From assembly GCA_004352715.1 (NCBI GenBank), contig SCFE01000042.1, positions 777,963-841,962 on the forward strand: a DNA stretch of 64,000 nt. The letters run 5' to 3'. Below, in pieces: positions 10,980-23,485 of this stretch (positions are counted from its first letter, which is position 1; each line of letters begins with the position of its first letter). Made by a program: the position numbers and the translations under genes. The notes beneath the pieces were generated by a model. The model was not told the DNA's origin. It saw nothing but the letters and a program-made list of their open reading frames with translations, and did no database searches. Source of the stretch: Hofstenia miamia (Eukaryota > Xenacoelomorpha > Acoela).

Positions 10980-12135
10980 TTTATTATTTATGTCATACTC
11001 TCTTATGAAGTAATTCCAGAAGATTTCTTTCAGTTTCTTTTTTTACTATTTTGGGATTATCAATAAGTTTGTTTCTGACGATATCTGAACATAATTTGCT
11101 AAAGTTATAATTCTGTTAAAATAGAATTGTGACGTTGATTATTTTTTGAGTCCTAAAAAGCAGCTTACTATTTGTTCGAAGACTTCTTTTTGAAGGAATG
11201 TATAATGAGGTGTAATCAAAGATGTTTGTATCGTATTTGCCATTTAGGAGTCTCTTGAAGTATAGTAGGTCATGGAATTGTAGTTGTAGTGAAATGGGTA
11301 ATAGGTAGAGCTTTTTCAATTTCTCTTTATAATCAAATCCAGAAGTAATCCATTTTACTCTCTCTTTTGCAGCTTCTCCAAATTATCTATATCGTTTATT
11401 GAAGGATACCATAGTTGGGAAGAGTACAATAACTTACTCAAAATTAAAGATTTATACAATGTTAACTTGACAGAATAATTTACAGTTAACGGGATAGTTT
11501 TTTTTGATATTCACAAATAAAATATTAAAGTATCATTTATATTAGAAATATGCATTTCCCATTTGAGCTTACTTGTAATGTAGATGCCAAGATCTTTTAA
11601 GTTGTCTTCGCAAGTTATGGTATCAGAATAATAACTTATTGATTTACTCGAGGAATGCGGAAATGATACTAAATGGAATTTGTTTACATGAAACGACAGA
11701 TTATTTAAGGCAGCCCACTTACTAATGTTTGACAAATCTTCTGATATAACCACAAGTGAGTTTGATATAATTTTGACATCATCTGCAAAAATATGCGGAG
11801 TAGAGTTTAAGCAATAATCAGGCAAATCATTTATATAAAGTACAAAGAGCAAAGGCCCAAGTATAGAGCCTTGGGTCACACCACTAATTATTTCTAAGCA
11901 TTCAGAGAAAGAATCACGAATCTTGACGCGCTGAAATCTTCCAATTAAGTAGGATTTAATCAGTATCAGTAAATTTCCTTCTATTCCGACCTTGATAAGT
12001 TTTCTAAGTAAAATGCTGTGATCAACACTATCGAACGCCTTTCTAAAATCTGTGTAGAGAACGTCAGTTTCATTATTACTATCATAGTTTTTATAAATGG
12101 TGTCCAGAAACAGTAAGCGCTTAAGATTCTCATCT
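10980..12135 (-). pseudogene. LINE reverse transcriptase relic B
   Basis: The best preserved LINE copy here. One open frame on the minus strand, about 12135 to 11511, reads LYTDFRKAFDSVDHSILLRK (first catalytic aspartate), then GVTQGSILGPLLFVLYINDL, then HIFADDVKIISNS with the catalytic F-A-D-D, then CEDNLKDLGIYI, the thumb region. It stops at 11511, and the C-terminal region continues in another frame (11319-11116) with KLYLLPISLQLQFHDLLYF. The N-terminal endonuclease is missing, typical of 5' truncation. The break near 12140-12158 coincides with a small perfect hairpin (CTGCAC ... GTGCAG). CR1- or Jockey-like by motif; clade not proven. Confidence 0.85.
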
Positions 12136-12158
12136 TTTTACTGCACGTTTTGTGCAGT

Positions 12159-12599
12159 TTTATTATTAATTTCTTTTAATTGAGGAGGAAGGAACGGAGA
12201 TGGGCATGGTATTGGGCCGAGGTATTGCAAAATGAGCAGAATTTTAAAAAATCTGGATTAACTACTACGTGTCAATGCAAGCAAATCAACCCAAATTCAG
12301 TGAATGGCATAAAATTATAAAAAATGTGCTTAAAAAACAAAATTTACATTTTTGAGTTATTAAATTTTATAAATTAGTTTTTTGTTTTCTTCTAAGTTTC
12401 CATTTAGGTTTTTCAATTGCAATTTGAATAGTTTTTATTATAAATTTTTAACATACACAAAATTGATCTAGCAGCTGGAAAACCAAAGAATTTTTTACAC
12501 ATAGATCATATAAATGAGCCTAAAATTAGCTGGGTTTAATCAAATTGCTCTTTGTCTGATTTAGAATCGCCGGGCTTGGGCCTAAATTTTTCTTTTGTA
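12159..12599. other. No gene seen
   Basis: AT-rich sequence up to a gap. No supported feature. Confidence 0.5.
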
Positions 12600-13599
12600 N
12601 NNNNNNNNNNNNNNNNNNNNNNNNNNNNNNNNNNNNNNNNNNNNNNNNNNNNNNNNNNNNNNNNNNNNNNNNNNNNNNNNNNNNNNNNNNNNNNNNNNNN
12701 NNNNNNNNNNNNNNNNNNNNNNNNNNNNNNNNNNNNNNNNNNNNNNNNNNNNNNNNNNNNNNNNNNNNNNNNNNNNNNNNNNNNNNNNNNNNNNNNNNNN
12801 NNNNNNNNNNNNNNNNNNNNNNNNNNNNNNNNNNNNNNNNNNNNNNNNNNNNNNNNNNNNNNNNNNNNNNNNNNNNNNNNNNNNNNNNNNNNNNNNNNNN
12901 NNNNNNNNNNNNNNNNNNNNNNNNNNNNNNNNNNNNNNNNNNNNNNNNNNNNNNNNNNNNNNNNNNNNNNNNNNNNNNNNNNNNNNNNNNNNNNNNNNNN
13001 NNNNNNNNNNNNNNNNNNNNNNNNNNNNNNNNNNNNNNNNNNNNNNNNNNNNNNNNNNNNNNNNNNNNNNNNNNNNNNNNNNNNNNNNNNNNNNNNNNNN
13101 NNNNNNNNNNNNNNNNNNNNNNNNNNNNNNNNNNNNNNNNNNNNNNNNNNNNNNNNNNNNNNNNNNNNNNNNNNNNNNNNNNNNNNNNNNNNNNNNNNNN
13201 NNNNNNNNNNNNNNNNNNNNNNNNNNNNNNNNNNNNNNNNNNNNNNNNNNNNNNNNNNNNNNNNNNNNNNNNNNNNNNNNNNNNNNNNNNNNNNNNNNNN
13301 NNNNNNNNNNNNNNNNNNNNNNNNNNNNNNNNNNNNNNNNNNNNNNNNNNNNNNNNNNNNNNNNNNNNNNNNNNNNNNNNNNNNNNNNNNNNNNNNNNNN
13401 NNNNNNNNNNNNNNNNNNNNNNNNNNNNNNNNNNNNNNNNNNNNNNNNNNNNNNNNNNNNNNNNNNNNNNNNNNNNNNNNNNNNNNNNNNNNNNNNNNNN
13501 NNNNNNNNNNNNNNNNNNNNNNNNNNNNNNNNNNNNNNNNNNNNNNNNNNNNNNNNNNNNNNNNNNNNNNNNNNNNNNNNNNNNNNNNNNNNNNNNNNN
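12600..13599. other. Assembly gap (1,000 N)
   Basis: Exactly 1,000 N, probably a gap of unknown size given a default length. A (TA)n tract (13600-13620) sits directly on its right edge. Confidence 0.99.
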
Positions 13600-13733
13600 T
13601 ATATATATATATATATATATTTATTGTTATTCTTATTTATCTGTATTTTGAATAGTATATTTCACATATTCTTCCTTTATTAAATTAGCATTTTACAAAA
13701 AAATGGTTATAAGAATTTCGGTTGTTGAAAACT

Positions 13734-13861
13734 CCATTATATTTAAATTGAATAAAAACTATACTCTACTGCTTAAGAATATTGCTGTAGGAAAGGACCA
13801 TTATATTTAAATTGAATAAAAACTATACTCTACTGCTTAAGAATATTGCTGTAGGAAAGGA
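13734..13861. repeat. Perfect 64-bp tandem duplication
   Basis: The unit starting CCATTATATTTAAATTG and ending GTAGGAAAGGA occurs at 13734-13797 and again, identically, at 13798-13861. It is non-coding. Either a very recent duplication or an assembly artefact close to a gap. Confidence 0.95.
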
Positions 13862-14100
13862 TGTTTCTCAAACTTATGTTGAATTACTATCTTGCGAACC
13901 CTCCCTTATATATTGTAGAAATTCTTAGTGGTATTTATATTACCGTTATTCTCGTATAAATGTTTAAAATTACATCAATATGAAAAAGATTATTCAAATG
14001 ATAAGTGTGGTGTAATTTATTACTTTGTTCTATTGTGTCGGGTTGGTTGTTGTGGGAAAAAACTCAGACAATGTCAAGCCTGCCTCTGATGCTTTAATTC

Positions 14101-14310
14101 ACTATTTTACAACAATCTGATAATCTTCCATTGCACAAAAAAGGAAACCCACTAGAAGCTACCAACTATCAATAAATAGCTTTACACAAACTTTCTCAAA
14201 AATACACTTAAAATGATTAGTTGCACCAATGTGCAAGCTCATTAATGACAATCAAATTTTAACAAATAATCAATTTGGATTTCTATCTAAATTCCATACT
14301 TGTCGATGGA
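14101..14310 (+). pseudogene. LINE reverse transcriptase relic C, N-terminal part
   Basis: A frame at about 14130 reads LPLHKKGNPLEATNYQ, then a stop, then IAL, matching the first RT block of LINEs (K-G-D/N-P ... N-Y-R-P-I-S-L). About 100 bp further on, TNNQFGFLSKFHTCR matches the Q-F-G-F-R block. Several stops are present. The matching later part lies at 15131-15440, with about 0.8 kb of unrelated sequence between. Confidence 0.7.
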
Positions 14311-14314
14311 CCGA

Positions 14315-14950
14315 TTTTTCGGATCCAGATCTATTCTAGATCCATGGGATTTCCACCAATCCGCAGATTATTAAAAATACAGTTAGCCAAGCGTCACAGA
14401 AAATCAGTTGTACTTTAATAGCGAAATGAGCAAAATGAAAATTCCAACAAAAAGAATAGGACTCGTCAGTATACCGTACCAACTACAAATTCAGAAATTT
14501 TGATAAAACTAAGAGCTACAATAAAATCATTTACTGTTTAGTAGGTTATGCCTTCACTTTACATCAATTTGCTTGGGGTTTATTTGTAAAAAAGAGAATG
14601 GAGAAGACCTTACTAGTGAGTTTATTTGCTGTTTTTTGCTAAGCGTTACATAGCATCTTGCATTAAATCCGTAGCCATTTCGAGCACGATTTCGGCTTAT
14701 CCCTAAATATATGTAAAATTGATAATTGTGAAATTTACAACATATCTTCATATGCAAAGATAATTTTGATGCTGTTACTATCAATACTAACGCTTGCTGC
14801 ATCCAATTCAACAACAATTGCTTATAACTACCCTAGTAATCACTATTGCTGAGCTAAAAGTTTGAATCCACGAAGTATCAACGAGATCATGGATCGCATT
14901 TTCATATCCATGGACATTTCTTTGGATCTCCAGATCCTTGGACAACTCTG
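14315..14950. other. Candidate insertion splitting LINE relic C
   Basis: This stretch separates two LINE pieces that lie in the right order. Its ends carry loosely mirrored motifs: CGGATCCAGATC with ATCCATGG on the left, and ATCCATGG with GGATCTCCAGATCC on the right. No coding potential. A minus-strand 87-codon frame here shows nothing recognisable. No target-site duplication was found, so the call is tentative. Confidence 0.3.
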
Positions 14951-15130
14951 CAAAATTCAGCACATTTGATGAAATTTTGTCAATCACAGAAATTTATTAA
15001 ACTGATTTAAATAGACCATTTAACTCAATGAATTTCGACATCATAAAATAAAAATGAAATCATCACGGTTTAGCATCAATTTTATAAATTTCGTTATAAG
15101 TTTTTAAACAATCTAATAAGAGTAAAATTT

Positions 15131-15440
15131 CTTTCAGAATATGCTATTACAGCTCTAGGTGTAACCCAAAGGAACTGTGTTATCACTAGTTCTATTTGTA
15201 CTATGCGTCAATGACATTTCAAGGTCTTTGACCAACGAAATATTTCACCAATACGCGGTGATGCTTGCACATTCAGAACATCAAAGAGCCAAACACCTGA
15301 CAAAGGAAATGGAAAATCTCGGTACATGTTTCAAATGTAAAAATTCAAAATCATTTGTGACAAAGCGCAATTTATCATCAGTTTTTCATCTAAGAACAAA
15401 GAAAGTACTGAAAATGTTAAGTTGAATGTTTGTGATAATG
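15131..15440 (+). pseudogene. LINE reverse transcriptase relic C, palm part
   Basis: The frame at 15177 reads VLSLVLFVLCVNDISRSLTN, matching the G-V-P-Q-G-S-V-L-G-P-L-L-F-x-L-Y-V-N-D-I block, then FHQYAVMLAHSEHQ in the place of the catalytic Y-A-D-D strand. The D-D pair is lost (A-V instead). It probably continues the relic at 14101-14310. Confidence 0.6.
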
Positions 15441-15573
15441 AAACTATCTTGGTGCACTAATCAGAATTGCAAACGGGTCGGGTCGACCAGTTCAGTTTGA
15501 GCAAAGTTAAACGGGCCGGGTCATATATCGTTAAAATTATGATTACTTCGGATCGGATTCGGTCACATATGTA

Positions 15574-16266
15574 TAGTGATGTCCAGTTTTATAATCTGTT
15601 TAACAGATCAGTTTAATTTGAGTTAGTTAAATGTCTTATCTGTTTAACAGATCTGTTTTCAGTTAAACGCAAATCTGCTAAAAAGAAATCTGTTAAAAGA
15701 ATCTTTTAAATGTCTAATTCAACAAAATGATTGAAGTTTGATGCAAAAACAGCTTTGGAAAATGCCGGGCACCCTGCCGAATCACCTCTTTTATTGTCTA
15801 CCGTCGACAAAATATTTTTGTTGCTAGAATTTGGTGCACCCAATCGTGCACGAATTCGTGATAACGTGCAGAATTGAGAAGAGGAGCTGAATGATTTTCT
15901 GAGCACTACCGCCTCTGACTTGTCTGCGTATTCGTTATTCAAGGAGAACAACAAAAACTGGGCGCATTTTCCTAAAATAGCACGTGCAATACTTTCGGTG
16001 CTTCCTTCCCCAGCAATTCTTACAGAAAATCAGAAGAATCGGCTGAGCATGCAGGTCATTAAAACCGTCTTATTTTAAATTGATTTTGTTTTAATTTTTT
16101 GGATAAAACTTTTGGCAAAATTCATTGCTCTTTGATGCCTTTTATTTAGCAATTTCTGTTAAATATCTGTTAAATTTTGCAAATTCTGTTAAACAGATCT
16201 ATTATATAATTTAAAATCTGTTAAACAGAAAAAAACGGTTATATTTAGTTTAACTAGACATCACTG
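15574..16266 (+). mobile_element. hAT element, internally deleted
   Basis: The left end reads TAGTGATGTCCAG and the right end CTAGACATCACTG, so the inverted termini are (C/T)AGTGATGTC(C/T)AG. They are flanked by CATATGTA (15566-15573) and CATGTGTA (16267-16274), an 8-bp target-site duplication with one mismatch, as expected of hAT. Repeated CTGTTTAACAGAT units lie inside both ends. The host sequence is itself a GGGTCGGGTC-rich repeat, cut in two by the insertion. Confidence 0.8.
15770..16077 (+). pseudogene. hAT transposase C-terminal dimerisation region, relic
   Basis: One plus-strand frame reads PAESPLLLSTVDKIFLL, then after a single in-frame TGA, EEELNDFLSTTASDLSAYSL, NNKNWAHFPKIARAILSVLP and NRLSMQVIKTVLF before a stop. 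The W-x-x-F-P-x-[IL]-A-R-A-x-L-S-V order matches the C-terminal hAT dimerisation domain. The catalytic core is absent, so the 693-bp element is an internally deleted derivative with its transposase tail still legible. The coding strand agrees with the plus orientation given to the element. Confidence 0.65.
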
Positions 16267-16361
16267 CATGTGTAGAATTTATAATGGGTCTGGTCGAGTC
16301 CAGTCAGCTTAAATATAATATTATGGGTCAAACTTATTTTGGCAGAAAACGAAAACCTTGG

Positions 16362-16362
<1 letters not shown>

Positions 16363-16393
<31 letters not shown>
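16363..16393. repeat. (TA)n microsatellite
   Basis: Uninterrupted AT alternation. Confidence 0.95.
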
Positions 16394-16398
<5 letters not shown>

Positions 16399-16693
16399 TG
16401 CTTAGAGTATTCTTCCCGTCATAGGTAATGGTGAGGTCTCCAAAACTCAAATGAATCTTAAGAATATTTCATGAAGCATTTATCACCACAAACTAGGAAA
16501 TAGATTATAATTCAAAACTATTGAGAAGCTCATGTTTCTGAAAATCAATGAAAGATTTATTGAAAATTTATTGTTTAGATTTTTTATTTCAGGGCTTATT
16601 CGAATTGGGTCAGAATTTTAATTTTTGATGGTTGGGGTTGGGGCAGAATGACAGTAACTTTATGTGGATCTTTCATAATGTAAAAAATCTTAT
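16394..16693. other. No gene seen
   Basis: AT-rich sequence without supported features. Confidence 0.5.
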
Positions 16694-16985
16694 ATGGGTC
16701 GAGCACAATTCTTTCGATCTGTTTACATCTGTGATACTAATAAGAATCATGTAAATTTAGATAATTTTGTTTCCCAAAAATTGAAAAAGATAGCATCTAG
16801 AGTTAAACATTTGTACCATTTGCGTAATGTAGAAAAAATTTTCCATGTAGAACTAATTCATTCATTTATCTTTAATCAATTTATTTAACGTGAGTCTCTT
16901 TTTCACAATCTCGCATTGCAAAAGCGTTCCTTACGATAAAAAAATTTCAACTCGGTACTTAGAATACTTAACTATATTGAAAAGC
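16694..16985 (+). pseudogene. Possible LINE C-terminal fragment
   Basis: One frame with two stops reads NFVSQKLKKIASRVKHLYHL, then IHSFIFNQFI, then ALQKRSLR and NSVLRILNYIEK. The order of a K-L-x-K-x-x-x-x-V-x-x-L-Y-x-L-R segment, an L-I-H-S-x-I-x-x segment and L-Q-x-R-x-L-R recalls the region after the RT domain in LINEs. The similarity is weak and could be coincidental. Confidence 0.35.
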
Positions 16986-17368
16986 ATGAGCCCATCATCT
17001 AATTAAGTACATCTATCAGTAATTTTCCAAATGCATTTTCTATCAAAAGTTGGAATGTATTAATTATTGATATAAATCATAAACACGACAAGAAAAAAAT
17101 CAAACAGCTTTCATTAAATAAGCAAACTGCGTGAATATATAATAAACTCAATGCATGGGCGAATAATGTAAATATGTAATATGTAAACATTTTTGAAAAG
17201 AATTTTGTGATAAATTTAAATTTCGATATCTAAGAAAATTACAAAATTTGCACACGAATTGTCCTACAAAGAATAAATTGGATTGGACTTCGTTACTAAT
17301 AGTAATTATTTTCAGTTCAAGAGGTTGAACAAGGACCAAGGCAAATTTAGTCTACAAAGCACCCGTAA

Positions 17369-20300
17369 TTAGAAGAGTTGTTTTAGCCATGCAAAAAAAG
17401 CTTTACGATAAATTGCGCCACTACAAAAATACAAAATGAAGTTTACGGATGAGTTGACTATACACAAAAAGTAATTGCCTTTTTCACTTAGCAAAATTAT
17501 TGACACGTCATAAGCTGTCTTCGGCTGAAAAATGAAGTAATGCGCAGCAAGCACCATAACAGGCGCCATGACTAAGCAAAACCCAGTGCAATTAGAGACC
17601 AGCATTATTGTTAATTTTCTTTCGAATGAATTTTCTTTACTTCGTTTTCGTAAATTGTATATGAAGAACATGTTTGAGAAAAACACAATTGAAAAAGGAG
17701 CGCCAAAAGCAATAATTGACAAATAAACGCGAATATACCAAAAGAGAAATGAATTGCTTCCTGTTAACAAACACTGTGATTCAATTAATTTGAATTTGTA
17801 AAGATTCAGTGAAGAACCCAAAAACGAAAATGTAGCTACGGATATGCTCATTTTGTAAGCCAAGGACGGTCTGCTGTTGTTCTTGTACCAAATTGGAAAT
17901 TTAATAGCCAATAATCGGTCTATTGATAAAAGTGCCATGTGATAGGTGGCAGCTAACGTAGTTGCCCAATTGTTGAAAAAACTCAACTAAAAACAAAATT
18001 AACCAATATGTATATATTTATAGTATTAAATTATTGCAAAAATTGAAATATTTTTTGTAAAATTATTTCAAAAAACATTAATGTTGAAGAAAGTTGTATT
18101 CATAATTTCAACAAATGCTGAAATATTGCTAATTTTTATCACCAATAATTTTATTACAATTTTAATAGCTAGATCTAGCAAAACTCTACATTTTAAGGAT
18201 TTATAAACAATATCAAAGAATGGAACATATATTTCCATGAATATGAATTATAAAAATGAAAGAAAGGACAAATATCTTTGGGTTTTTGTTATATTATATA
18301 TACCAAGTCTACTTTTAAGTTTCAATTTACTACGTTAAACAGAAAAGTAATTTCGTTTTTAATAGCATGTGTTATAGATTGCTACTAGTTGCCTCAAAAT
18401 ATTGATTTATGAAATTTTTGTTTCTTAATTATTTGCATACCCTGTATCATAATGCATGTTTACTGAAAAAATCACCAATTACATCTTAAAGGTATTACAT
18501 TTTAATGTAACATACCTACCTAGATAACATACACAAACTAAACAGTTAGCAAAATGTTCTTCAAGTGCAATAATGTGATGCTAATAATGCTACATATGAT
18601 ATAATAATTAATATTACATAATAATAGAAAAAAATCATCAAATAATTTAAGCATGACGACACGACATTGATACTTCTACCTCGAACCTATCAATATCTCT
18701 ACTGAACTGAGTGACAGCTGACATATGTCACTAACTGTGACTGAGCTTGATTAGATATTGTACTGCGACACGCGATTGTTTAATATTTTATATACTTTCA
18801 AATGCTTTGCAGTTCTTGTAGTAAAACTATAAAAGCGATGCTGAAAAAATGGACAATTAACGTTCTTTCTAACTTCATTGAGACACAACGACAAAAGACC
18901 TAAATTAAAAGACTGTTCTTTGAAAAAACGGGCGGTTGGCAACCCTAATTTTAACGAAATTAACAGAAATATGTTATTATAATTTCCTTAATAAATATAT
19001 ATAATTTCTTCTTGGAAGTTATCTAGACTTGGAAAATATATATTGGAGAATGTTTTTTCATAGATTCCAGTTAGTATATTTAAGCATATTTTAAGAGTTT
19101 ATTATGGATTACAAATTATGGCGCTTGGCCTAAATTCAACAGGAAATATTGTAGTTACCGCAAGTTCAGGTATCCTCAAATCCTTAAAATTTTTTTAATT
19201 CCAATGCAATTTTGCAATTTCTGAAAGATATGCCCTGAGATTATACATGCATTGCAAAAATCAGAACGAGACTCGGATATTTTCTTGTAGAGTTATTACT
19301 TATTGAAATCAATTGCAGAAGTTATTTTGTGACAGAGGGAGTACTATCTATTAAGTTTGTTTATGGAACTACACTCTTACATAAGGCGTGCATCTTGTAC
19401 ATACACAAGAAAGTTATTATGGACTGAAGTTTAATCTATTGTAGACTTAAGCAAGTTTTCGTTACTTAATGAAAAACATTTTCGGTTGATAAACGGTAAT
19501 TTTAAGTGATTCTCTACAATAAAATATACATGTATTTATTCAGGAATGAAATTTTTTGCGTCTAGATCAACATTAGATTTACAAACAGTAAAATTGTAAA
19601 TTAATGTATTAAAATTTAACTTGCCAAGCTCTTATTAAGCTTAAACAGCCTGGTGATTTTTAAAAAATTTTCATGATCCTATAAAAAATTTTTTAAACGC
19701 TTATAGCTCAAAACCTATTAATAGTATGCTCAATCTGAAAGCACCACATGATAGAGGAGAGTCTCTTCTTTTTTTGCACTCGGCCCTGTCACATCTGACT
19801 TTGCGTGCGTTACGCTTCAATGGGTTTGGAATATCTTTGCACATTTTAAGAAACAGACTTCCAGGGGCACAAAACCTTCTAAATTCATTAACACTTGGTA
19901 TGGAGAGAATTTACATCTTTTTCAAAAATTCGAAAATGTCTAAGAAAACGTGTTAATCTATTCAACAATCTCTGCCACAGCAATACGCTTTAATAGAAAT
20001 TTTCAACATTGCATTAATGTATGCTCCCCAATAGACCTACCCATGCCCCAAGATTTTCAAATTTGGAAATAGGCATGGAGAAAATTCTTTGTCAGTATGG
20101 AAAAACGGTTTCTCCTTTAAAACGGACGCTAGGCTGTTTAAGGTTAAAGACAATTAATACAACAAAGTTACAAAATTGAAAAAATATTTCGGTTGAATAT
20201 TAGTAAAAACTGTTTTTATGGATATTCATCCAACAATATAAATGCTTAATTTCATTAGTACTATATATGGTTTCCAAATAAGAAATTTTCCTAAATAGCT

Positions 20301-20665
20301 TCAGTTGTGAAAAAAATATGTTAACATCATTTCTTTATTTCGTTTTATTACAATTAATTATTTTAGTTCTATAAAATTATACAAACCTTGCAGAAGAGAT
20401 CACTAATCTGCGCTACATGGAAATGTATATAACTACCTCCAAGCTCAATGAAGGCATCATGGAGTATGGACGCTGTGTCCCATATTGCTTGGCATTTAAT
20501 TAGGGTAACAGAAGTATTCTGGAACTTTAAGTTCTTTGCAGTTTGGTAAGAGAAGAAATTGAAAACTATCCCGATTATACCAAGTATGAATCCGGTTAAG
20601 CAAACAATGCGGGAAAACATGTATGGTAGTTGATCTTCCAAAATTCCAATTGTTATGTTGTTCAT
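17369..20665 (-). CDS. Rhodopsin-family G-protein-coupled receptor, two exons
   Basis: A seven-transmembrane receptor at the cell surface signalling through G proteins; ligand unknown. Exon 1 is 20665-20387 (93 codons), exon 2 is 17986-17369 (205 codons plus stop). The phase-0 junction uses CTGCAAG|GTTTGT and TTTTTAG|TTGAGT, giving 298 residues. The ATG at 20665 follows an in-frame TAA and precedes an N-I-T glycosylation site. Landmarks: N36 in TM1 (1.50), D63 in TM2 (2.50), C92 before TM3 (3.25), D116-R117-L118 (3.49-3.51), C165 in loop 2, and N-F-I-L-Y in TM7 in place of NPxxY. C92 to R117 is exactly 25 residues, the canonical distance, which validates the splice. Loops are short. TM6 lacks C-W-x-P but keeps a proline (V-M-A-P). 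Likely a divergent, lineage-specific peptide or chemosensory receptor. No stop or frameshift is seen. Confidence 0.87.
17987..20386 (-). other. Intron of the GPCR gene (2,400 bp)
   Basis: Bounded by GT and AG on the minus strand. AT-rich, with no transposon I could recognise. Short frames inside (18751-18942, 19726-19956) have no support. Confidence 0.75.
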
Positions 20666-23424
20666 GCTCAAAATAGAAGGAATTCTTTGTTACGGATATT
20701 CATTGACTTTTTTAATCTATTATTGAAAAATAAATTGTTGATTAAAATTCATAAACAGAAATAAGAACTCAAATTAGTGTGAAAAAAATGGAAATTCGCA
20801 CGAAAAAGTAGCTAAATGTCAATCAAAAATTGCACTTTTTATTTTCAGTTAATAAATACATAAAATATTTTTTTAAATAGAGTAACAAAATGAGCGGTTG
20901 GTTTAAATTGTATTTTAAATCTATGCGATAACATTGTGTTTATTGTTCCTCACAAATCGAAAATTTAAAATAAAATTGAAAGAATCTGCATTATTCATAG
21001 ATAGTTTCTGCAGTTAGTATATTTAAAAATTTTATTCTACATCGAAATGACATGCAAAAAAGCTTAACCTTAGGAATAGCTTGTAATTTAATTACTTAAT
21101 TCACACTGGTTTCATTATTAACCAGTTTTGGTTGATTATATAGCCATGAGATAGTAATAGTAAAAAACAGATTTACCTTATATTTTGTGAATTAATTCAT
21201 ATTGTGCATAGTATATAAATATTCATTATCCAATCAGAATTTTTCAAAGCAAATAAGTAATCTCATTCGCGAAAAAACAATGTTACAACACCTAGTAATA
21301 TTAATTATTGTAAAACTGTGAGAATTGACTTATGTAAGTGCAAAACATTTTTTGTTTTCATAAATTCACCACACTATCAATTCTACACTTTTGCATATGA
21401 TGCTTTAATGCATTTATCTTATTTATGCCGAATAATTATATTTGATAAAGAAGGCCATAATGTATTGAGAATGAAGAATGAAGCCTAAAAGGATTTGTGA
21501 TGTATATTACATATACTAATCATTGAACAAGTAAACATTTTAAATCCAGCTAAGTACTCAACACAATCACATTTTTTTTCTGATTGAAATTAAATATTAT
21601 TGGCCAATGCCACCTACTCATTTATTAGATGCAAAATGAATTTCTGTTGAATGGAATTTACAATTTTTCACACAATGTTCTAATAGCCATTATATAATGC
21701 AAAACATAAGTACTCTTTCAATTTACAAGCCATGGTATTTACATAATTTAGAATAATTTCAGCAGTAAGTTTCAATACTGGATATGAGTTTGTAAAGTGC
21801 CTTAGTTAGTAGAAAGTGTGTATAATTTGGAACACAAATTGAACGCCTTTGCAAACAATGAGGATATCTTGTATCAATAGCTAAACAAAATAATTTAATA
21901 GTATTTGCTCAAAGCTATAAAGAATGGCAAAAACATTTTTTTCAAAATAATATTTGATTATTTTGTCGAAAATGACAAACATTATTTAAGTTAGGTCAAT
22001 TAGCATTTAATAATCAGAAAATATTATGGGTGCAATCAGTCAAAACTTTGTTTATCAGTGTCTTTGATGAACTGCATGTGCCTTATATTTTTTTGCGAAA
22101 TGGTTATTTAAAATTTCCACATCTACATCCATGCTATAATGTATGTGCAAGTTTTTTAACTTTGTTCATTACCCATGGATGGCCATATTTATGTTTTAAG
22201 TAGTTTTACTTATTTGTAATTGAAATTATAGTTTTGATATTCTAACTTTCATTTGATAGGAAAAATAAACTCTACAAACATTTATTGCCAATAATTAACA
22301 AAGAGGATAATTTTAAATTATTAAATTTAGAGATGTGATTTTAAAGGTAATTTCAGAGGGGGCACTGCCCATCTTCCCCTTCCATAGCTATTGGTTTTAA
22401 GTAATTATGCTAATAAATTAGCGCGTCATTTTCTGGTATTTTGCATGTTGAGAATAGGCCTAACAATCATGTTCTTTTAGGTATCGTGTTTTATTATATA
22501 TGTACCGCTGTTGATGCAGCTGCATAGTGCTTAACACATAAATTAAATAGATAAAAAATGCGAGAATACAATCATGGAATTTTGTACTTATTTTGTTATA
22601 AGACTTCGTTGATGAATCTGCGGTTAGTCTTTCAAATGTGATTTTACTTGAACAATAAAATGCACTAAGAATAAAAAAGGTTTATAAAATAAGTATTCCC
22701 TATTGGCTTTTGTAGTAAATTCTTGCATAAACTTCTAAAGCACTAAGTGTTTTAGAAGTCAACGGTTCCTAACAAGTTACAAGAAAGGCTACGTTAGATA
22801 TTTTAATTTTAGCTAAGCTACTGATTTTAAGTTTTTAGCCATGGAAGAAAACCTTACATAACGTCAACTCTAAGTAAGCCTGTAATATTTATGGTCTGAT
22901 ATATAATGATTTCCAATTGGCTACAATTCACATAAACTAATTACTATTACATGAAAATGATACAAGATTTTTAGAGTTAGTCACACTCAGAAATATAGTT
23001 TCTCAAAATGAATCTCACATTACAGTAAAGCAACTGTCGAACATAATCGTGATATTGAAAAGCATCCTCATTTAAAATTTTATTATGAATATTTAATCAT
23101 ATTTTACAACTACCAAAACAAATTTCAAAAACAATTATTCAGAATTTGTTTTACTGACTAAATAAGGATGCCCACGAAGTATTTATATTGCATAAACATC
23201 TAACAATGAGTAAGATTTCGGGTAATTTTGCGTTTAAAACACTGATTTAGAGACAGAAAATACATATAGGATATATTAGATTATTCAGTAGTAGGGTTTA
23301 AGTGAGGATTGTAAAAATCATGATTTCTTTTTTACAATTTTTTTTCAAAAACGCGTTTTTACCTTTTCATACAGTCCTCTTATTGACACTCTCTTTGGAT
23401 ATGATACTGAATACAGACAACAGT
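20666..23424. other. Gene-free AT-rich region upstream of the GPCR
   Basis: About 2.8 kb without a coding frame, RNA gene or identified repeat. It should hold the GPCR promoter, but no TATA box or start site could be chosen in such AT-rich sequence. Confidence 0.5.
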
Positions 23425-23429
23425 TATAT

Positions 23430-23484
<55 letters not shown>

Positions 23485-23485
23485 A
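23425..23485. repeat. Interrupted (TA)n microsatellite
   Basis: TA alternation broken by AAATA and CATA interruptions. Confidence 0.95.

Noticed and set aside
15706-15954. 82-codon minus-strand frame
   Set aside because: Antisense to the hAT dimerisation relic, which reads sensibly on the plus strand.
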